Source: Polysphondylium violaceum (Eukaryota; Evosea; Eumycetozoa; Dictyosteliales; Dictyosteliaceae). From it: a stretch of 29,911 bases of DNA. The position numbers and the translations under genes are program-made. Below are positions 18,694 through 29,911 of this stretch, one piece after another. Position 1 is the first letter of the stretch, and each line of letters opens with the position of its first letter. The notes beneath the pieces are model-generated. The model saw only the letters and a list, made by a program, of their open reading frames with translations, did no database searches and was not told the origin of the DNA. The stretch lies in the NCBI GenBank assembly GCA_000277445.1, contig AJWJ01000281.1, positions 1 through 29,911 of the forward strand. The letters are read 5' to 3'.

Positions 18694-21391
18694 TTATTTA
18701 TTATTTATTAAGCTATCTAGTGGACATACAATATATTTACTCAAGACAAGTGATTCTAGAGTATGTGGAATAGGCTCTATTATATTACATTGACATAGTC
18801 TTATTTCTTTAATGACTGATGGGATCAGATTTGGTGATTCTATTATGAGACTATCACCCAACCATAGTTTGGTAACTGATGTTATTGCTAGTTTACGCAA
18901 TGGGAAAAGAGTTGTTGGTGGTTCTTCAAGATTACCAACAGAGAGATCAGTTACTGATGATGGTAGCCAGTTTAGTAGATTATTATGATAAAAACTACCG
19001 AAAGATAACTTGGTCAATGAGTTTGGTAACATGTCTTGGGATAACTCTTGATCAAATCCTTTTCCAAAAGCTAAAGTAGTTAATGAGTTTGGAAAAGACT
19101 TTTTATCTATTGGTTGATTAAAACTCTCTCCAAGATGTAATTCTGTCAATGAGTTTGGTAATAACATGCAGTCAATGGCTTGATTAAATGATTTATGAAA
19201 AAGAATTCTTTTCAAAGACTTGGGGAAAACCTCTTTCTTGATTGGACGATTATAAGATCCAAATTCAATTGATTCTAGTGTGTTGGGTAAACAGCCAGGT
19301 AATAAAAGTTGATCAAACACATCATCAAAACAAATAGATTTAATTATAAGGAAATCAAATAGATTTGGATGAATAAATTGATTCTCTGTGATAAAAATGT
19401 CGAGGTGAATTGATGGATTTAGTTTCTCTTGTTTTGTCTTTTTATCTTTGGTTAAACAAGGGTTCTGAATAAAAGTGATCAAATCTTTATGTTTGGTAGT
19501 TACACATTGAATAGTGTTTGAAATCCTGGTTGTGGAATGATGGTTTACAATTTTAACAAACTTGATGGATGGTGGTGTATAGATATAGTGTTGCGAATTC
19601 TTTAAATATAAATGATCAACACCATCATGCAAAAAGAAAAGGGACTTTGCTGTATTATTGGATTCTAAATTGTCAAAGCCAATGTGTTTTAAAGTATGTG
19701 GTATTCTTTTTGGTCGAATCTTTTGGTCAAAATTTTTTCCAAAGTAAAGGTATTTTAGATTATTGGGAAAATATATATAGTTTAAATCTTGATTAAAATT
19801 TTGACCAAAGTGGATCGTTGAAACAGAGTTTGGAATAGAGTCTTTTAAAATAGTTTGATTAAAAGAATTACCAAAAACAATTGTATTGACTCCACAACGT
19901 ACTAGCCCAATTGGTATAGCTTGATTAATATTCCAAACTAATACTTTTGTATCAAAAGGTATTTCTGTATTTTCATTATTATCTTTTTCTTGATAAATAA
20001 ATACTTTTTCTTTGAAAAGTTTTGATATTTCATATGGGATTTGACATCCTAAAGTTGATAAACATTCATTTGTTGTTGTAATTTCTTTAATTCCTTTCAA
20101 ACAAATACTTCCTCCAATAATTTGTTTAATTTTTAAAAGATCATTGATAAATAAAGTATTGTTGTTTACAATAAGTGGGGTTTGAAATTTACTTGTACTG
20201 GGATTGATTAATGAGTTGATTATTTTACTCTTTAAATATTTGTTTCTCCATATATAAATGAATGGGTGATTGTCTAAATGATTGATACTACTATAATCAT
20301 TTGACTCAGCATTATTTAAATTACCATTATTTAATAATAATAACTTTTGATTAATAGAGAAATTTAAGCCAATTTTTTCTATAGATTTGGGTATTTGGAC
20401 AGAGAGCAAACTCGTTTCTTTTCCTACTTTAAGGTTTTTAACAGAATCTGGGATGACTATATCTTTTCCAAAGCTATTTGAAAATGTTAGATTCTTTACT
20501 CTAGGGATTATCAGTGAATTGTTAATTTCATTTTCTATAGTTAAATCTTCAAGTGATGGAAATACAGATATTAATTCTTGATTGTTGATCGTACTAATTC
20601 TTAGTTTTTTTACATTCTTCATTTCTTTACAAATTTTTGCAGACCTGGTGTATAAATCCAACTCTTTTATAGCTTCAGTATTCATTTTAATGTTATCAAG
20701 GCTATCAGTGACAATTTTTAAACTAGACAGGGTTGAAGGGAAAGATGACTTTACATTTACACTTGAGATATACCTAATATCAAATACTTCTAATGAATGA
20801 GGCAATGCATTCAAAGGTAATTCTCTTGCATGCATATCGTTTATCCTCAGTTCTAAAAGGGATGGGGGAAGTGAGTTTGGTGGAATAAAAGTTGAAAAAG
20901 TTTCTGGCAAGACTAGTTTCTTTAATTGACTTTTGAATTTTACATTATTGTGATAGTATTGGAACTGCTTAACTATTTTTATCCTTTTTACAAAATCTTC
21001 ACCCTCTACAAACACTTGCTCCAAGGTTGATGGAAGATATATCGTTGCTGTACTCAAGAAATCTTTAATTGACAAACTATTGTTTTTTCTTATATTCAAA
21101 TGAGTTATTGATTTCGGTATAAACCCAGCAACATTTATCCAATTATCAATATACAGTTCCAAATAATTGATGTGAGGAGGTAGAGAAAGTAGTTGGCTAA
21201 AAGAGCATTTACTGAATTTTATATATCTAATATTCTCTGGTATCCTTGGTAGAGGTGTATATATAAAATCATCATTGCTTATTTTAAAGAATGGTAAATC
21301 TATATTCCTTCAAATTGAATGTTAAAATAGGAAAATACAATTTATAGATAAACTAAAAATACCATTTTAAATCCCCATTTATCTTTGTCAT
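18694..21391 (-). CDS. FNIP-repeat protein, apparently two FNIP modules fused
   Basis: Minus-strand exons 21391-21363 (MTKINGDLKW, splitting a Trp codon) and 21307-18694 join in phase 2 across a 55 bp intron to 880 residues. Without that intron the frame is blocked by a TGA just upstream of residue 11. FNIP repeats (about 22 residues, pattern IPNSLTxLxFGxxFNQxI) are clear at about 484-556 and 675-795, for example LPNSLTELHLGESFNQPI. The first ~300 residues form related but more diverged leucine-rich repeats (PENIRYIKF, PKSITHLNI, PSLEDLTIE). At about 359-370 the segment PFIYIWRNKYLK resembles the N-terminal motif that, as I recall, starts many dictyostelid FNIP proteins. Function is unknown; these repeats probably form a solenoid binding surface. 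No signal peptide or transmembrane helix. Confidence 0.85.
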
Positions 21392-21514
21392 ATTTCTATT
21401 TACTAAAATTGTAAAAATGAAAAAAAGTCCAAAAAAAAAAAATACCCCAAAGAAAAAAGTCCTCCTAAAAAAAAAATAGAAAGTAATTAGAATCGAAATG
21501 AATATTTAATTTAT

Positions 21515-24500
21515 TTATCTACGTAAATTACGATTTAATCTGTCTAATTCTCTATTACGTTGATTGCTGGCATCCAACATTCTTTGATCCATTCTGAGTT
21601 GTTGATCATGATAACGAGCATCTTGTTCAAGTTTATCTTGTCTATATTGATCTTCTTTTTTGTTTTGATAACGTTGAAGGGCTTTATCTGGGGTGACCAA
21701 GAATTCAAGTTTTAAGTGTAATCCAAGATTGTGTGGCTTTCTGGTTAATTGTTCAAGATTGACAGTGACTTGGATGTGTTCCTTGGCTGGTAAACCTCTC
21801 CAAGAGACTTTAGCCCAATCGACACCATATTTGTTGTCATCAAATTCACTTTCATTGATACTATCACGTCCATCAATGACAATGGTCCATTGACGAACTG
21901 GTTTCAATAATGCTTTGGCTTGATGATTTTCACGACACAATTGAACAATGGTATGGAGTTCGTGGGCAATGTCGATGATGTGTTCCAAAGGTTTTTTGAA
22001 TTCAACAATTTCAAGGAAACCAGAGTGTTGAATAATAGTATCCCATTCAATGGTAACTTTGGCATCATTTTCAATGGCTTCGGTGATTCTAGAGCTTGCA
22101 GAGCTGAGTTGATCGGATTGGTTTCTTTGGATATAACCTTTGACCATCATTAAACGAAGAGCCATGACATTTTCAATCTTTCTACCATACTCTTCATAAT
22201 CTGAGGCGTTAGAGCTTACGTTTTTAAGGAGGTTTTTAATACCAACGGCAATTTCAATTGATTTGGAGGATTTGTCATAAGAGATATCAACACCACGAGA
22301 GCTTGAACCAGCAACCAAATTGATCTTGGTAAGATTTTGTTGTACATAGGTTTGAACTTCTTGGTATTCACATACTCTACCAAAACCAGAGGGTTTGGGG
22401 AATTCAGCCAAAATGGTTTCAGAGAATTTATGAATGTAGGTGATGTAGTCTACAGTGTTTCTTGAGAAATCTGGATTGTTGATTAAAGATTCCCAATCAA
22501 TTTGAATTTCAATTGGCTTACCAACAGTTTGAGCAATACCTTGTTTGGATCTAGAGATATCAATTCTTTTGGCGATTTCTTCACGGAGTTTGAGATCACG
22601 AAGTTTAAAGATTCTTTCTAAATCAAGTCTCCAAGATTTGGTTTCACCTTTCATGCAACTAGACAAGTTCATGTTTACTCTAAATTTGCCATTGGCCAAA
22701 GTGAAATCATAGTGTTCTTTTTGAGAGTTATTTACATTGACACCAAATTCTACGACGGTCAATTGAGATTGAATAGATTTCTTTACAGTCTCATAAGATG
22801 AGAGGTCTGAGCTTTCGCTATCTGAAATCCAACCTCTTTGAATTGCATTGCTGAAAAACATAATAACCTTGGTGTAGACATCTTCTTCGAGGGCCAAAAG
22901 GAAATTGTATTCATGAATGAATCCTTGATAGTCAACAGTGACCTTGACACCTGGTTTTCCAATCAAAGCACCAAGTTGTTGAGACACGTCGGCAAGAGCA
23001 GATTCAGCTTTTTCCATAGCCCTGGTAACTTTGAGTGGTCTGGTGGCCAAAACTAACTCTAATTGATAATCCCAACCACGGGTATGACCCATTTTGCCGT
23101 CTTTAAAGTTACAAGTAAATGTCAAAATACCTTTTTCCAATTTAGCAACAACGTCTGGATCTTGACTTCTATGTCCTTTTACAGAGTCTGTGGTGTCATA
23201 GACAATGTGGATTTGATTTACAAGACGAGTATATTCTTTAAGAACAATCTTGTCTTTACAAAGAGTTTTGATACAAGCTAAACCTGTTTCTGGAAGTTTA
23301 ATAACAACGTTGTCAATGGATCTGTAAGAGGTGGCGTCATTCTTGAATCTATCAAAGTTTCTCCAGCTATCATAATGCATAATGACTGGCACATTCTTTC
23401 CAGTTGAAGATTCAAGATTAGCTGTCATTTCTTCAACGAGTGGGAAACAATCTTGGATAGCACATGGATAGGCGACCTTAAGGGTTTCTTTAAAGAGGGT
23501 GGTCAAAGATTTTTGAGTGATTTGGTATTTGGTCAAATCATGGAATGAAACAAAGAATTCCCAAGTGTTTGGAGTGGTTTGCTTGGTTGTCTCTTCTTTG
23601 TGACGCATAATGTTTCTAAGGATAAATGTGGTACATGGGAGGAAAGCATTCTTACCAACATCATATGAACAAATATCACGAATGGCTTTATTCAAAAGAG
23701 TGGCAAAAGTACTTTCGGTACGAAGGGTGGATACCAACGATTTGTAAATTCCGACTTGTGATTCCAAACTTTCTTTTTCGACAATTTGCCAATCAAACAC
23801 AACGGCGCTAGAGTAGGATTTGTATTCATCAACTGGATAGTTGTCCAATGGATTTGGTTTAGTGTCTACTTTAACGGCAGTGTCAATCATGTTCTTTAAG
23901 GCTGGTACCAATACATCACGAATTTCAACCTTGTAGATACGAGATTGGAAACAATTGGTAAACTTTTCTTTAAATGATTTGAGACCATCGGTACGATCCT
24001 CAAATGTAGTGGTGATATTCAATGTACCTGGATCGGTGAGGAGAACAGTACGTTTATCAAAGATAGTTTTGCCTGGGGTGGCTTGAACAAATACAACCTT
24101 TTTAATTTCAGAGAGGATCAAGTCAATCTCTTTGGCTGGGAATGATTGGATGGCAATAAACATATCTGTGAGGATACCGTTGGTAATTACGTTAAAGTTT
24201 ACTTCAAGATTGGCACCATCGTAAGCTTTGACTGATTGGTAACCCCAATCCATCTCGATTGGACATGATGGAGTGTAGGTTTGGTTGTCCTTGTTCTTTA
24301 TGCTTTGATGAGATTTGAGACGAACAATAATTTCTTCTTTAGCAATAGTGGCGGCATCTGGTTTCTTGGCAGGTGGGGCAGATGGACGTGAACCAAGGGC
24401 TTGGACAACTTTGCTGTCAATGTAGAGACCACAGTTTCCATAGTCTTCAAATGTGGTTTGTAAAGTAAGATGACCATCTTCATAAACAACCTTTTTGGCA

Positions 24501-26337
24501 GTAGAGGAGGTACCTTGGACATTTTGAACGGTAAATGAACGAAGGTACTCTACGATATTGTCACGATTTCCGTAATCTGTGCAAGCTAATTTAATAGCGG
24601 CAATGCAATCTCTGAGAATCTTATAGAGGGCGAGATTGACATTTCTAAAGACAGTGTTTTGTTTAAGAGGACTTGGATATACCATAATGGAGGACCAATC
24701 AATGTATATTGGGGCACCAATGGGTTGATCTTTTTCATCGATAACCTCAAATGTCTTGACAAAAGTTTCAATTTCTCTAAGATAGAATTGATTTGTAGCA
24801 TCCTCGAGTGGAATGTTTGGTCTTTCAGCCATTTCGGGTCTACCTTTTTCTTTGGGTGGCTCTTTGTAAACAACAGCTGGTGCTGGTGGGGCAACTGGTT
24901 GTGGTACAACAACTGGGGGTTGGTAGACAGCTGGTTGTTGATAAACTGGGACATAGGCTGGTTGTGGTGGTTGTTGTTGATAAGTTTGTGGAATAGAGTA
25001 GGCAGGATTTGGAGATACTGGTACAAATGGTTGTTGTACAACTGGTGTATAAGCTGGTGGTTGTTGTGGTTGATAGGTTTGTGGGATTGAATATTGTGGC
25101 ACATTTGGTTTGGCTGGTTGAGCAACAACAGTTGGTTGAGGAGCAACTGGAGCTGAAATGACAGTTTTTGGTTGAGGAGCAGAGGCACCCACTGGTGAGA
25201 ATTCACACAAACCAGTGGTGATTTTCTTCTCAAAGTAATAGGAACAATTTAAAGAATCTTCAAAGGGAACAATAAGCATTAAAGAACCTTCGGGGGTTAA
25301 AACAGCTCTCTTTAAAGTGGAGGCCTTACCTGGGATATTTTGGAAAACAATAGAGGACATGTAGTCTCTAATCATTGGTTTTCTATATTCATCAATCTTT
25401 TGAATACCTGGAATAATTTGTTTGGAAATGGCTGGAATATTGTTTTTCAAAGATTTCAATATGGAGCTTGGATCAGCACCTGATAATGCAATACTGCTCC
25501 AATCGACAGAGACAGGGAGCTCAAATGGAGCTCCTGGAAGAACTGAAGCGTCGATTTTAAGTGGTACCATGACTTTGAGTACCTCGAGTTTCAATGTCTC
25601 CCATGCACCATTTGCATAGGTTGGTACAGAGAAATCTAAACCAGCAGTAGTAGGTACAACTGGTGCAGCAACGACTGGTTCTGGTTGGGGTGGTGCAACT
25701 GGCTCAGGGACAAATGCAACAACCTTGTCTGGTACTACAGCACCTTGCATTGGACGAAATTCATTTAATGCTGTAATAATCTTCTTTTCCAAATAATATT
25801 GACAATTGAGACCATCTTCGAAAATAGTGGTGATTTCAAGAGTACCATCTGGATAAAATGTTGATTTCTTTGAAGTTGATGCTTTACCTGCTATATTTTG
25901 AAATACAATTCTAGTCATAAAAGAATTTACATTTCCTTTATTTAATGCATCCATCTAAAATATTTTATTATTATTAAAATTGAGACCAATTATCAATTAT
26001 TTTGATCACTTACCTTTTCCAAAGAAGCAACAACTTGTTTAATGATATTGACTATATTTGCTTTAATATTTTTTAAAACAGTAGCTCTATCACTTGGCTT
26101 GTAGTTGATAAATGATCCAAAATCAATAAATAGTGGAACATATGATACTACACCAACAATAGATTGATCATATTTAACTTTATTTTTTTCTAAAAGATCC
26201 AAGATTTCTAAAAATTATTGTGTAAATTATTTATAAGTAATCGGGTGAGATAAATGAATTTTTTTTAGAGACTTACCATCTCTCAAAGTATTTTGAGCAA
26301 CATCTTGAAAATCAGGAGTAGGTAAACCTGGGCTCAT
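21515..26337 (-). CDS. Large repetitive protein, about nine copies of an unrecognised domain
   Basis: Minus-strand exons 26337-26277, 26207-26014 and 25954-21515 join in frame (introns 69 and 59 bp) to 1564 residues, starting MSPGLPTPDFQDVAQNTLRD. I do not recognise the family. By eye the protein is about nine diverged copies of a 130-150 residue unit, near 21-150, 205-335, 470-605, 620-755, 765-912, 915-1060, 1063-1205, 1206-1352 and 1355-1505. Each unit has a strand ending in DW or a related pair (VSVDWSSI, IYIDWSSI, IEMDWGYQ, VVFDWQIV, IQIDWESL, TIEWDTI). A helical part follows, then a beta-rich part (FQNIPGKAST, then GSLMLIVPFED). The unit ends in a helix (YYFEKKITTGL). A Pro/Gln-rich linker (about 340-460) separates copies 2 and 3. 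The last ~55 residues are a charged coiled coil. No signal peptide or membrane segment, so cytosolic or nuclear. Confidence 0.88.
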
Positions 26338-27767
26338 TTTTATTTATATATAAAGAGAGTGTATTATTACAACAAAAAATAATAAAAATACAAGGATACA
26401 GATAGAAAAACAATAATAATTAAATACAAGTGATCACAATAAAAAAGCCTCTAAGATTTCTGATAAGTTTGTGCACCCTACCAACTGACTAAAAAATGAA
26501 AAAAAAAATTTTTAAAAAACATTTTTAAAAAAAATCTAATCAAGTGATTGTGATGACAATCGAACAAAAAAAAACGTGAGAGGGATCTTGAAAATATCTC
26601 AAAAAGAAAAAAAATATGCACAAAAAACGGAAGGGTTGTGCTTGCTTTCAATGAAATTTTTTAATGAATTATTTAATATTTTTCAAAGGATTCACAAGTA
26701 TTTGACATTGATTTTTGTGCAATCTTAAAACTTTCTAAATTTAAGGAAAAAAAAAAAAAAAAGTTTCTCCCAAAAGATGACGAAATTGTTATTATTTATA
26801 TGTTTATCTTTTTACTTGAGTAGTTTGGCTTGTTGTTGCTGAGAAATGTTTATGAGATTCTTTGGAGGATAATAGATAGAAGTCTATTCATTAATGTTTT
26901 AAATTTTGATGGGTGCTTATTTTTATGGTTTGTGGATAGGCAATAATATGGAAACTGATAGAAAATCTGGTTAATCCAGGCAAGAATCACACAAATAAAA
27001 ACATCCTCCGTAAACGATGAGTAGAAATACTATTTTATAAATATGTGTATGAATGAAACAAGGTCATAAATTATATTATACACAACAATTCTGCGCAAAA
27101 ATCATTGAAAATCAATTTTAGATATTTTTCACAGAGAGAAAAAAAAAAAATCGTTAATTACTAAATCTAGCTAAGACTGATCAATGAGATTAATATTTGT
27201 CATTGTAAGTCAATAAAAGGAGGAATAGTATTTTTATCTCTTTGTATTTTCTTTATGATATCATGATGCTCGGTTATTTTTGGGAAAAAAAAAAAAAAAT
27301 CATGAGAATCAAAGAAAATTGTAAAAAAAAAGTGTCTTTGTCTAAAAATGCATTCTTCACCTGGGTAAAAATAAATATTTATAAAAATATGTTGCCATTG
27401 TAATTTTCAAAAGAAAAAAATCATCTCAAACACTACATTTCCGATCCTCCTATAAAATTATCCTCGTGTCAAACAATAAACATTGATTCAGGTCGGACAC
27501 ACAGTTTGAATTATTTAATTTTTTAAAAACAATTTTTTTTTTTTTTTACAGATTTTTGCGACCACTTTGAGGAAACCAACACAAACCATTACCCGCAAAG
27601 ATATTTGCTATAGATAATAGGGGTATCCAACAGTACATACCACATACTGATCAGTCATCGAGTAACATTATTTAGTGCATATAGTATACATACAGACAAT
27701 AATAATAATAATAGTAGCAATAATAGCAACAGTAACATTACATAATATTAGTATATACGACTAAATT
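26338..27767. other. Divergent intergenic region, 1430 bp
   Basis: It lies between the start codons of the repeat protein (minus) and the MFS transporter (plus). It is very AT-rich with A-runs at about 26744-26762, 27140-27150 and 27285-27299 and a T-run at 27532-27547. A less AT-rich stretch at 27430-27600 and an AAT/CAA-type leader before 27768 probably belong to the MFS promoter and 5' leader. No gene recognised. Confidence 0.65.
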
Positions 27768-29469
27768 ATGATGGACGAAGATGATATAGATGAATACTAT
27801 AGTAAAAGAATAGGAAATAGTTTAATCGATGATTTAAACTATAGTATTATCAATCAAGTAGAGGGCGAGGAGGATCCTTTGCTCAAGGATCTCATGCCCG
27901 TACAGACATCAGAGAATACTTCCTTTCAAGTCTATTTGGTGAGATGGTGGGTATTGGGAATATTTATGTTGTTGTCGCTCAATCAGTGTAACTTTTGGAT
28001 CACGTTTGGAACGGTGGCAGAGTTAGCATCTGGTTTTTATAATGTAAAGGTGTCGACAATCAATTGGCTTAGCGCCGTAGGACCCCTGAGTTATATACCA
28101 TTGTCAGTGGTGATGAGTTGGACAATCAACAGATACGGTTTGCGCAAAAACATTATTTTTGCTGCGTTTCTTGTCGCTTTGGGAGGCATACTTAGAGCCA
28201 TTCCACAGGGCGGCAGTAAAACCTTTCCCCTCATTGTCGTTGGACAGGTACTGAATGCTTCAGCCGGTCCCATTGTCATGGTGGTGCCCACCAAACTCTC
28301 GGCCACATGGTTTGCCCCCAAAGAGCGTACACTTGCCACCGCCTTGGGCACACTGGCCAACTTTGTGGGGTCCGCCATCGGGTTCCTGTTGGCGCTCGTT
28401 GTGGACAGCGGCAGCACATTAAAGTATCTTCTCTATGGTGAGGCCGGCTTTGCCATACTGATGTTTATCGCCATCCTTGCCTACTACCCCGAGAAGCCTC
28501 CCACGCCACCCAGCGCCACATCGTTCTTTTCCGATATTCGCGCCCAACATAAACCCCTTCACGATAGCTCTGTCATCTATAAGGCCCAAATGACTCTTTT
28601 CGAAAGCTGGAAAGAGCTTTTGATCCAAAGCTCCAAGTTTATGTTGGAGCCCAGCGCAGCACTCCTCACGATCGCCTGCTCCATCACCTCTGGTGTCTAT
28701 GCAGGATGGAGTGCAGTGTTTGTCGAAATTGTCCAACCCATCTATACGCCCGAACAAAGTAAATGGTTGGGTTTCTATGGTATTCTTGCCGGTCTATTTG
28801 GCGGTATCATTTTAGGTTGGGTGCACGACAAAATACACAACTTTAAGAAATTATTAATAGTTTTATTTATTTTAAATACAATAGTTTATACTTGGTAAGT
28901 AGGGCGGTATACGTGGCAGTGTTGTGCCATACAATACTACTGCACTGATTTAATAGTTCCATCCATATATTAATATTATTGTTTCCTATTTTAAACACAA
29001 CTCTAGTTTTGCATTATTAATTCAAGGTATTATACCAAATTGGTATTGGCTGTGTCAAATTTTTAATGTTTTTGGCGGATTTTTAATCAATGGATACTAT
29101 CCGCTGATTTATGAGGCAGCTGTCGAGGTGTCTTATCCTGTGCCAGAGTCTATTGGTACTTCTATTATATCGATTATGTTGAATATCATTACATTTGCAG
29201 CGATTATGGTCAGCAGTATTGTGCCATCGTGGTATATTAGTTGGATTTTGGTCGGTGGATCTACATTTTCTCTGATCCTCATCCTGTTTGTCAAAGAAAA
29301 CTACAAGAGAAGCGAAAAGGATAATTTGGCAGACTCGGAATCAAGACAACAACGTCCAATCTCTTCTTCCCCAATATTGAGCAGTCATAGTAGTGGTGTT
29401 GTTGGTAATTACTCTCCATCTGCTTTATCGGCTTCAACGTTATCATTGGCTATTGCATCTTATGATTAA
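27768..29469 (+). CDS. MFS transporter, SLC49 family, DIRC2/SLC49A4-like
   Basis: Exons 27768-28894 and 29007-29469 join in phase 2 (112 bp intron) to 529 residues with about 12 hydrophobic segments. SLC49/DIRC2 landmarks: RWWVLGIFMLLSLNQ entering helix 1, GPLSYIPLS, the loop NRYGLRKN, GQVLNASAGPIVMVVPTKLS, TWFAPKERTLATALG, and AYYPEKPPTPPS between the two halves. All align by eye with human DIRC2. The cytosolic N-terminus contains EEDPLL, an acidic dileucine signal of the [DE]xxxL[LI] type. Human DIRC2 is lysosomal and sorted by an N-terminal dileucine motif, and has been reported as a proton-driven pyridoxine exporter; the substrate here is inferred only. The C-terminal ~55 residues are a Ser-rich cytosolic tail. 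Codons at 28200-28760 are unusually C/G-ending, whereas both ends of the gene are AT-rich. Confidence 0.92.
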
Positions 29470-29760
29470 TAGAATGTCATATGTATATTTAAATATACCC
29501 AAACTATTATTATAATTATTTTTATAAATTGTAAAACTAATAAATTATTATTAATGTCTGAGGACCAAAATATTATTGCTCAGTGAATATTATCATGAAA
29601 AGACAATTAATAAAATTTGGTTTTTCAAATAGCAAGAATTCGATGTAAATTGTAACAACTCTTGCATGTTCTAAAAGATTGAGTCCATTTTCTTCATTCT
29701 TCAAACTGGTTCGAAATATAAAATATAAAATTTATCATATTTTTACAATTTTCATATCCA

Positions 29761-29842
29761 GACAGCTTAGCGAAGTGGTCTAACGCGTTTGACTTGAAAT
29801 CAAATCTCCTCGGAGGCGCAGGTTCGAACCCTGCAGCTGTCG
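29761..29842 (+). tRNA. tRNA-Ser (anticodon UGA)
   Basis: An 82-nt gene without intron. The acceptor stem GACAGCT pairs with AGCTGTC, followed by discriminator G as in eukaryotic tRNA-Ser. The anticodon stem TTTGA/TCAAA encloses loop CTTGAAA, giving anticodon TGA (reads UCA). A long variable arm (TCTCCTCGGAGGC region) confirms the class II serine type. The T arm is GCAGG-TTCGAAC-CCTGC, which contains the internal B box GGTTCGAACCC; the A box is TTAGCGAAGTGG. CCA is not encoded. Confidence 0.97.
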
Positions 29843-29873
29843 ATCTATTATAAAAAGATCTCAATTGTCGGGC

Positions 29874-29887
29874 TTTTTTTTTTTTTT
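29874..29887 (+). terminator. Pol III poly-T terminator of tRNA-Ser
   Basis: A run of 14 T begins 32 bp after the tRNA 3' end. It is the first T-tract of four or more downstream, so transcription by Pol III is expected to stop here. Confidence 0.7.
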
Positions 29888-29911
29888 CATTTTAATTGTA
29901 ATAGGAATGAG

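Noticed and set aside
24298-25233. Minus- and plus-strand ORFs rich in Leu/Asn/His or Trp within the repeat-protein gene
   Set aside because: They are alternate frames of the Pro/Gln-rich linker and flanking repeats; composition is an artefact of CCA/CAA repeats.
28091-28757. Two long antisense ORFs under the MFS gene
   Set aside because: They arise from the GC-rich codon island; the sense frame has clear SLC49 motifs and membrane segments.
28914-28929. Hairpin TGGCA-GTGTTG-TGCCA in the MFS intron
   Set aside because: A 5-6 bp stem alone is weak, and nothing else suggests a hosted RNA.
1-29911. Transposons, IS-like elements, CRISPR arrays or viral genes
   Set aside because: No transposase, reverse transcriptase, integrase, long terminal repeats or spaced direct repeats were seen; the only repeats are microsatellites, homopolymers and repeats within coding sequences.

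Overview
The window is nuclear DNA of a dictyostelid social amoeba. The non-coding DNA is very AT-rich. Introns are short (55-210 bp), AT-rich and GT-AG. There are long A/T homopolymers, Asn/Ser/His/Gln-rich protein stretches, an FNIP-repeat protein (a family expanded in dictyostelids), and protein orthologues typical of Amoebozoa. Coding DNA is less AT-extreme than I would expect for Dictyostelium discoideum (parts of two genes are quite GC-rich), so a Heterostelium-, Cavenderia- or Acytostelium-like species is a reasonable guess. The species was not established. I rebuilt exon joins by hand. For every multi-exon gene the joined exons stay in frame.

Layout: gamma-tubulin (104-1664, -) is head to head with a seven-exon Crinkler-type NTPase-nuclease gene (1842-4305, +) across a 177 bp spacer that holds an E2F-like palindrome. 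A single-exon membrane thioredoxin-like protein with a CxxS site follows (4472-5338, -). Ribosomal protein eL36 (6317-6903, -) and the 60S biogenesis factor NIP7 (7501-8166, +) share a 597 bp divergent promoter with an unusual GC-rich patch. Next come Cks1 (8667-8976, -) and a RhlG-like short-chain dehydrogenase (9330-10375, -). A 2 kb intergenic region contains a strong G-quadruplex motif. A TRIM-like RING/B-box/coiled-coil/kelch protein follows (12333-15374, +). Mitochondrial acetyl-CoA acetyltransferase (15712-17034, -) and a small HPr-fold protein (18115-18399, +) are divergent around an (AAT)n tract. An FNIP-repeat protein (18694-21391, -) lies 123 bp from a 1564-residue protein that I read as about nine diverged copies of one unrecognised domain (21515-26337, -). 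The window ends with a DIRC2/SLC49A4-like lysosomal-type MFS transporter (27768-29469, +) and a tRNA-Ser(UGA) gene (29761-29842, +).

The genes are mostly independent housekeeping loci rather than a pathway cluster. The clearest functional pairing is eL36/NIP7, both for the large ribosomal subunit. The least explained items are the nine-repeat protein, the free-living-amoeba Crinkler-type protein, the HPr-like protein lacking the phospho-histidine, and the apparent double FNIP protein.
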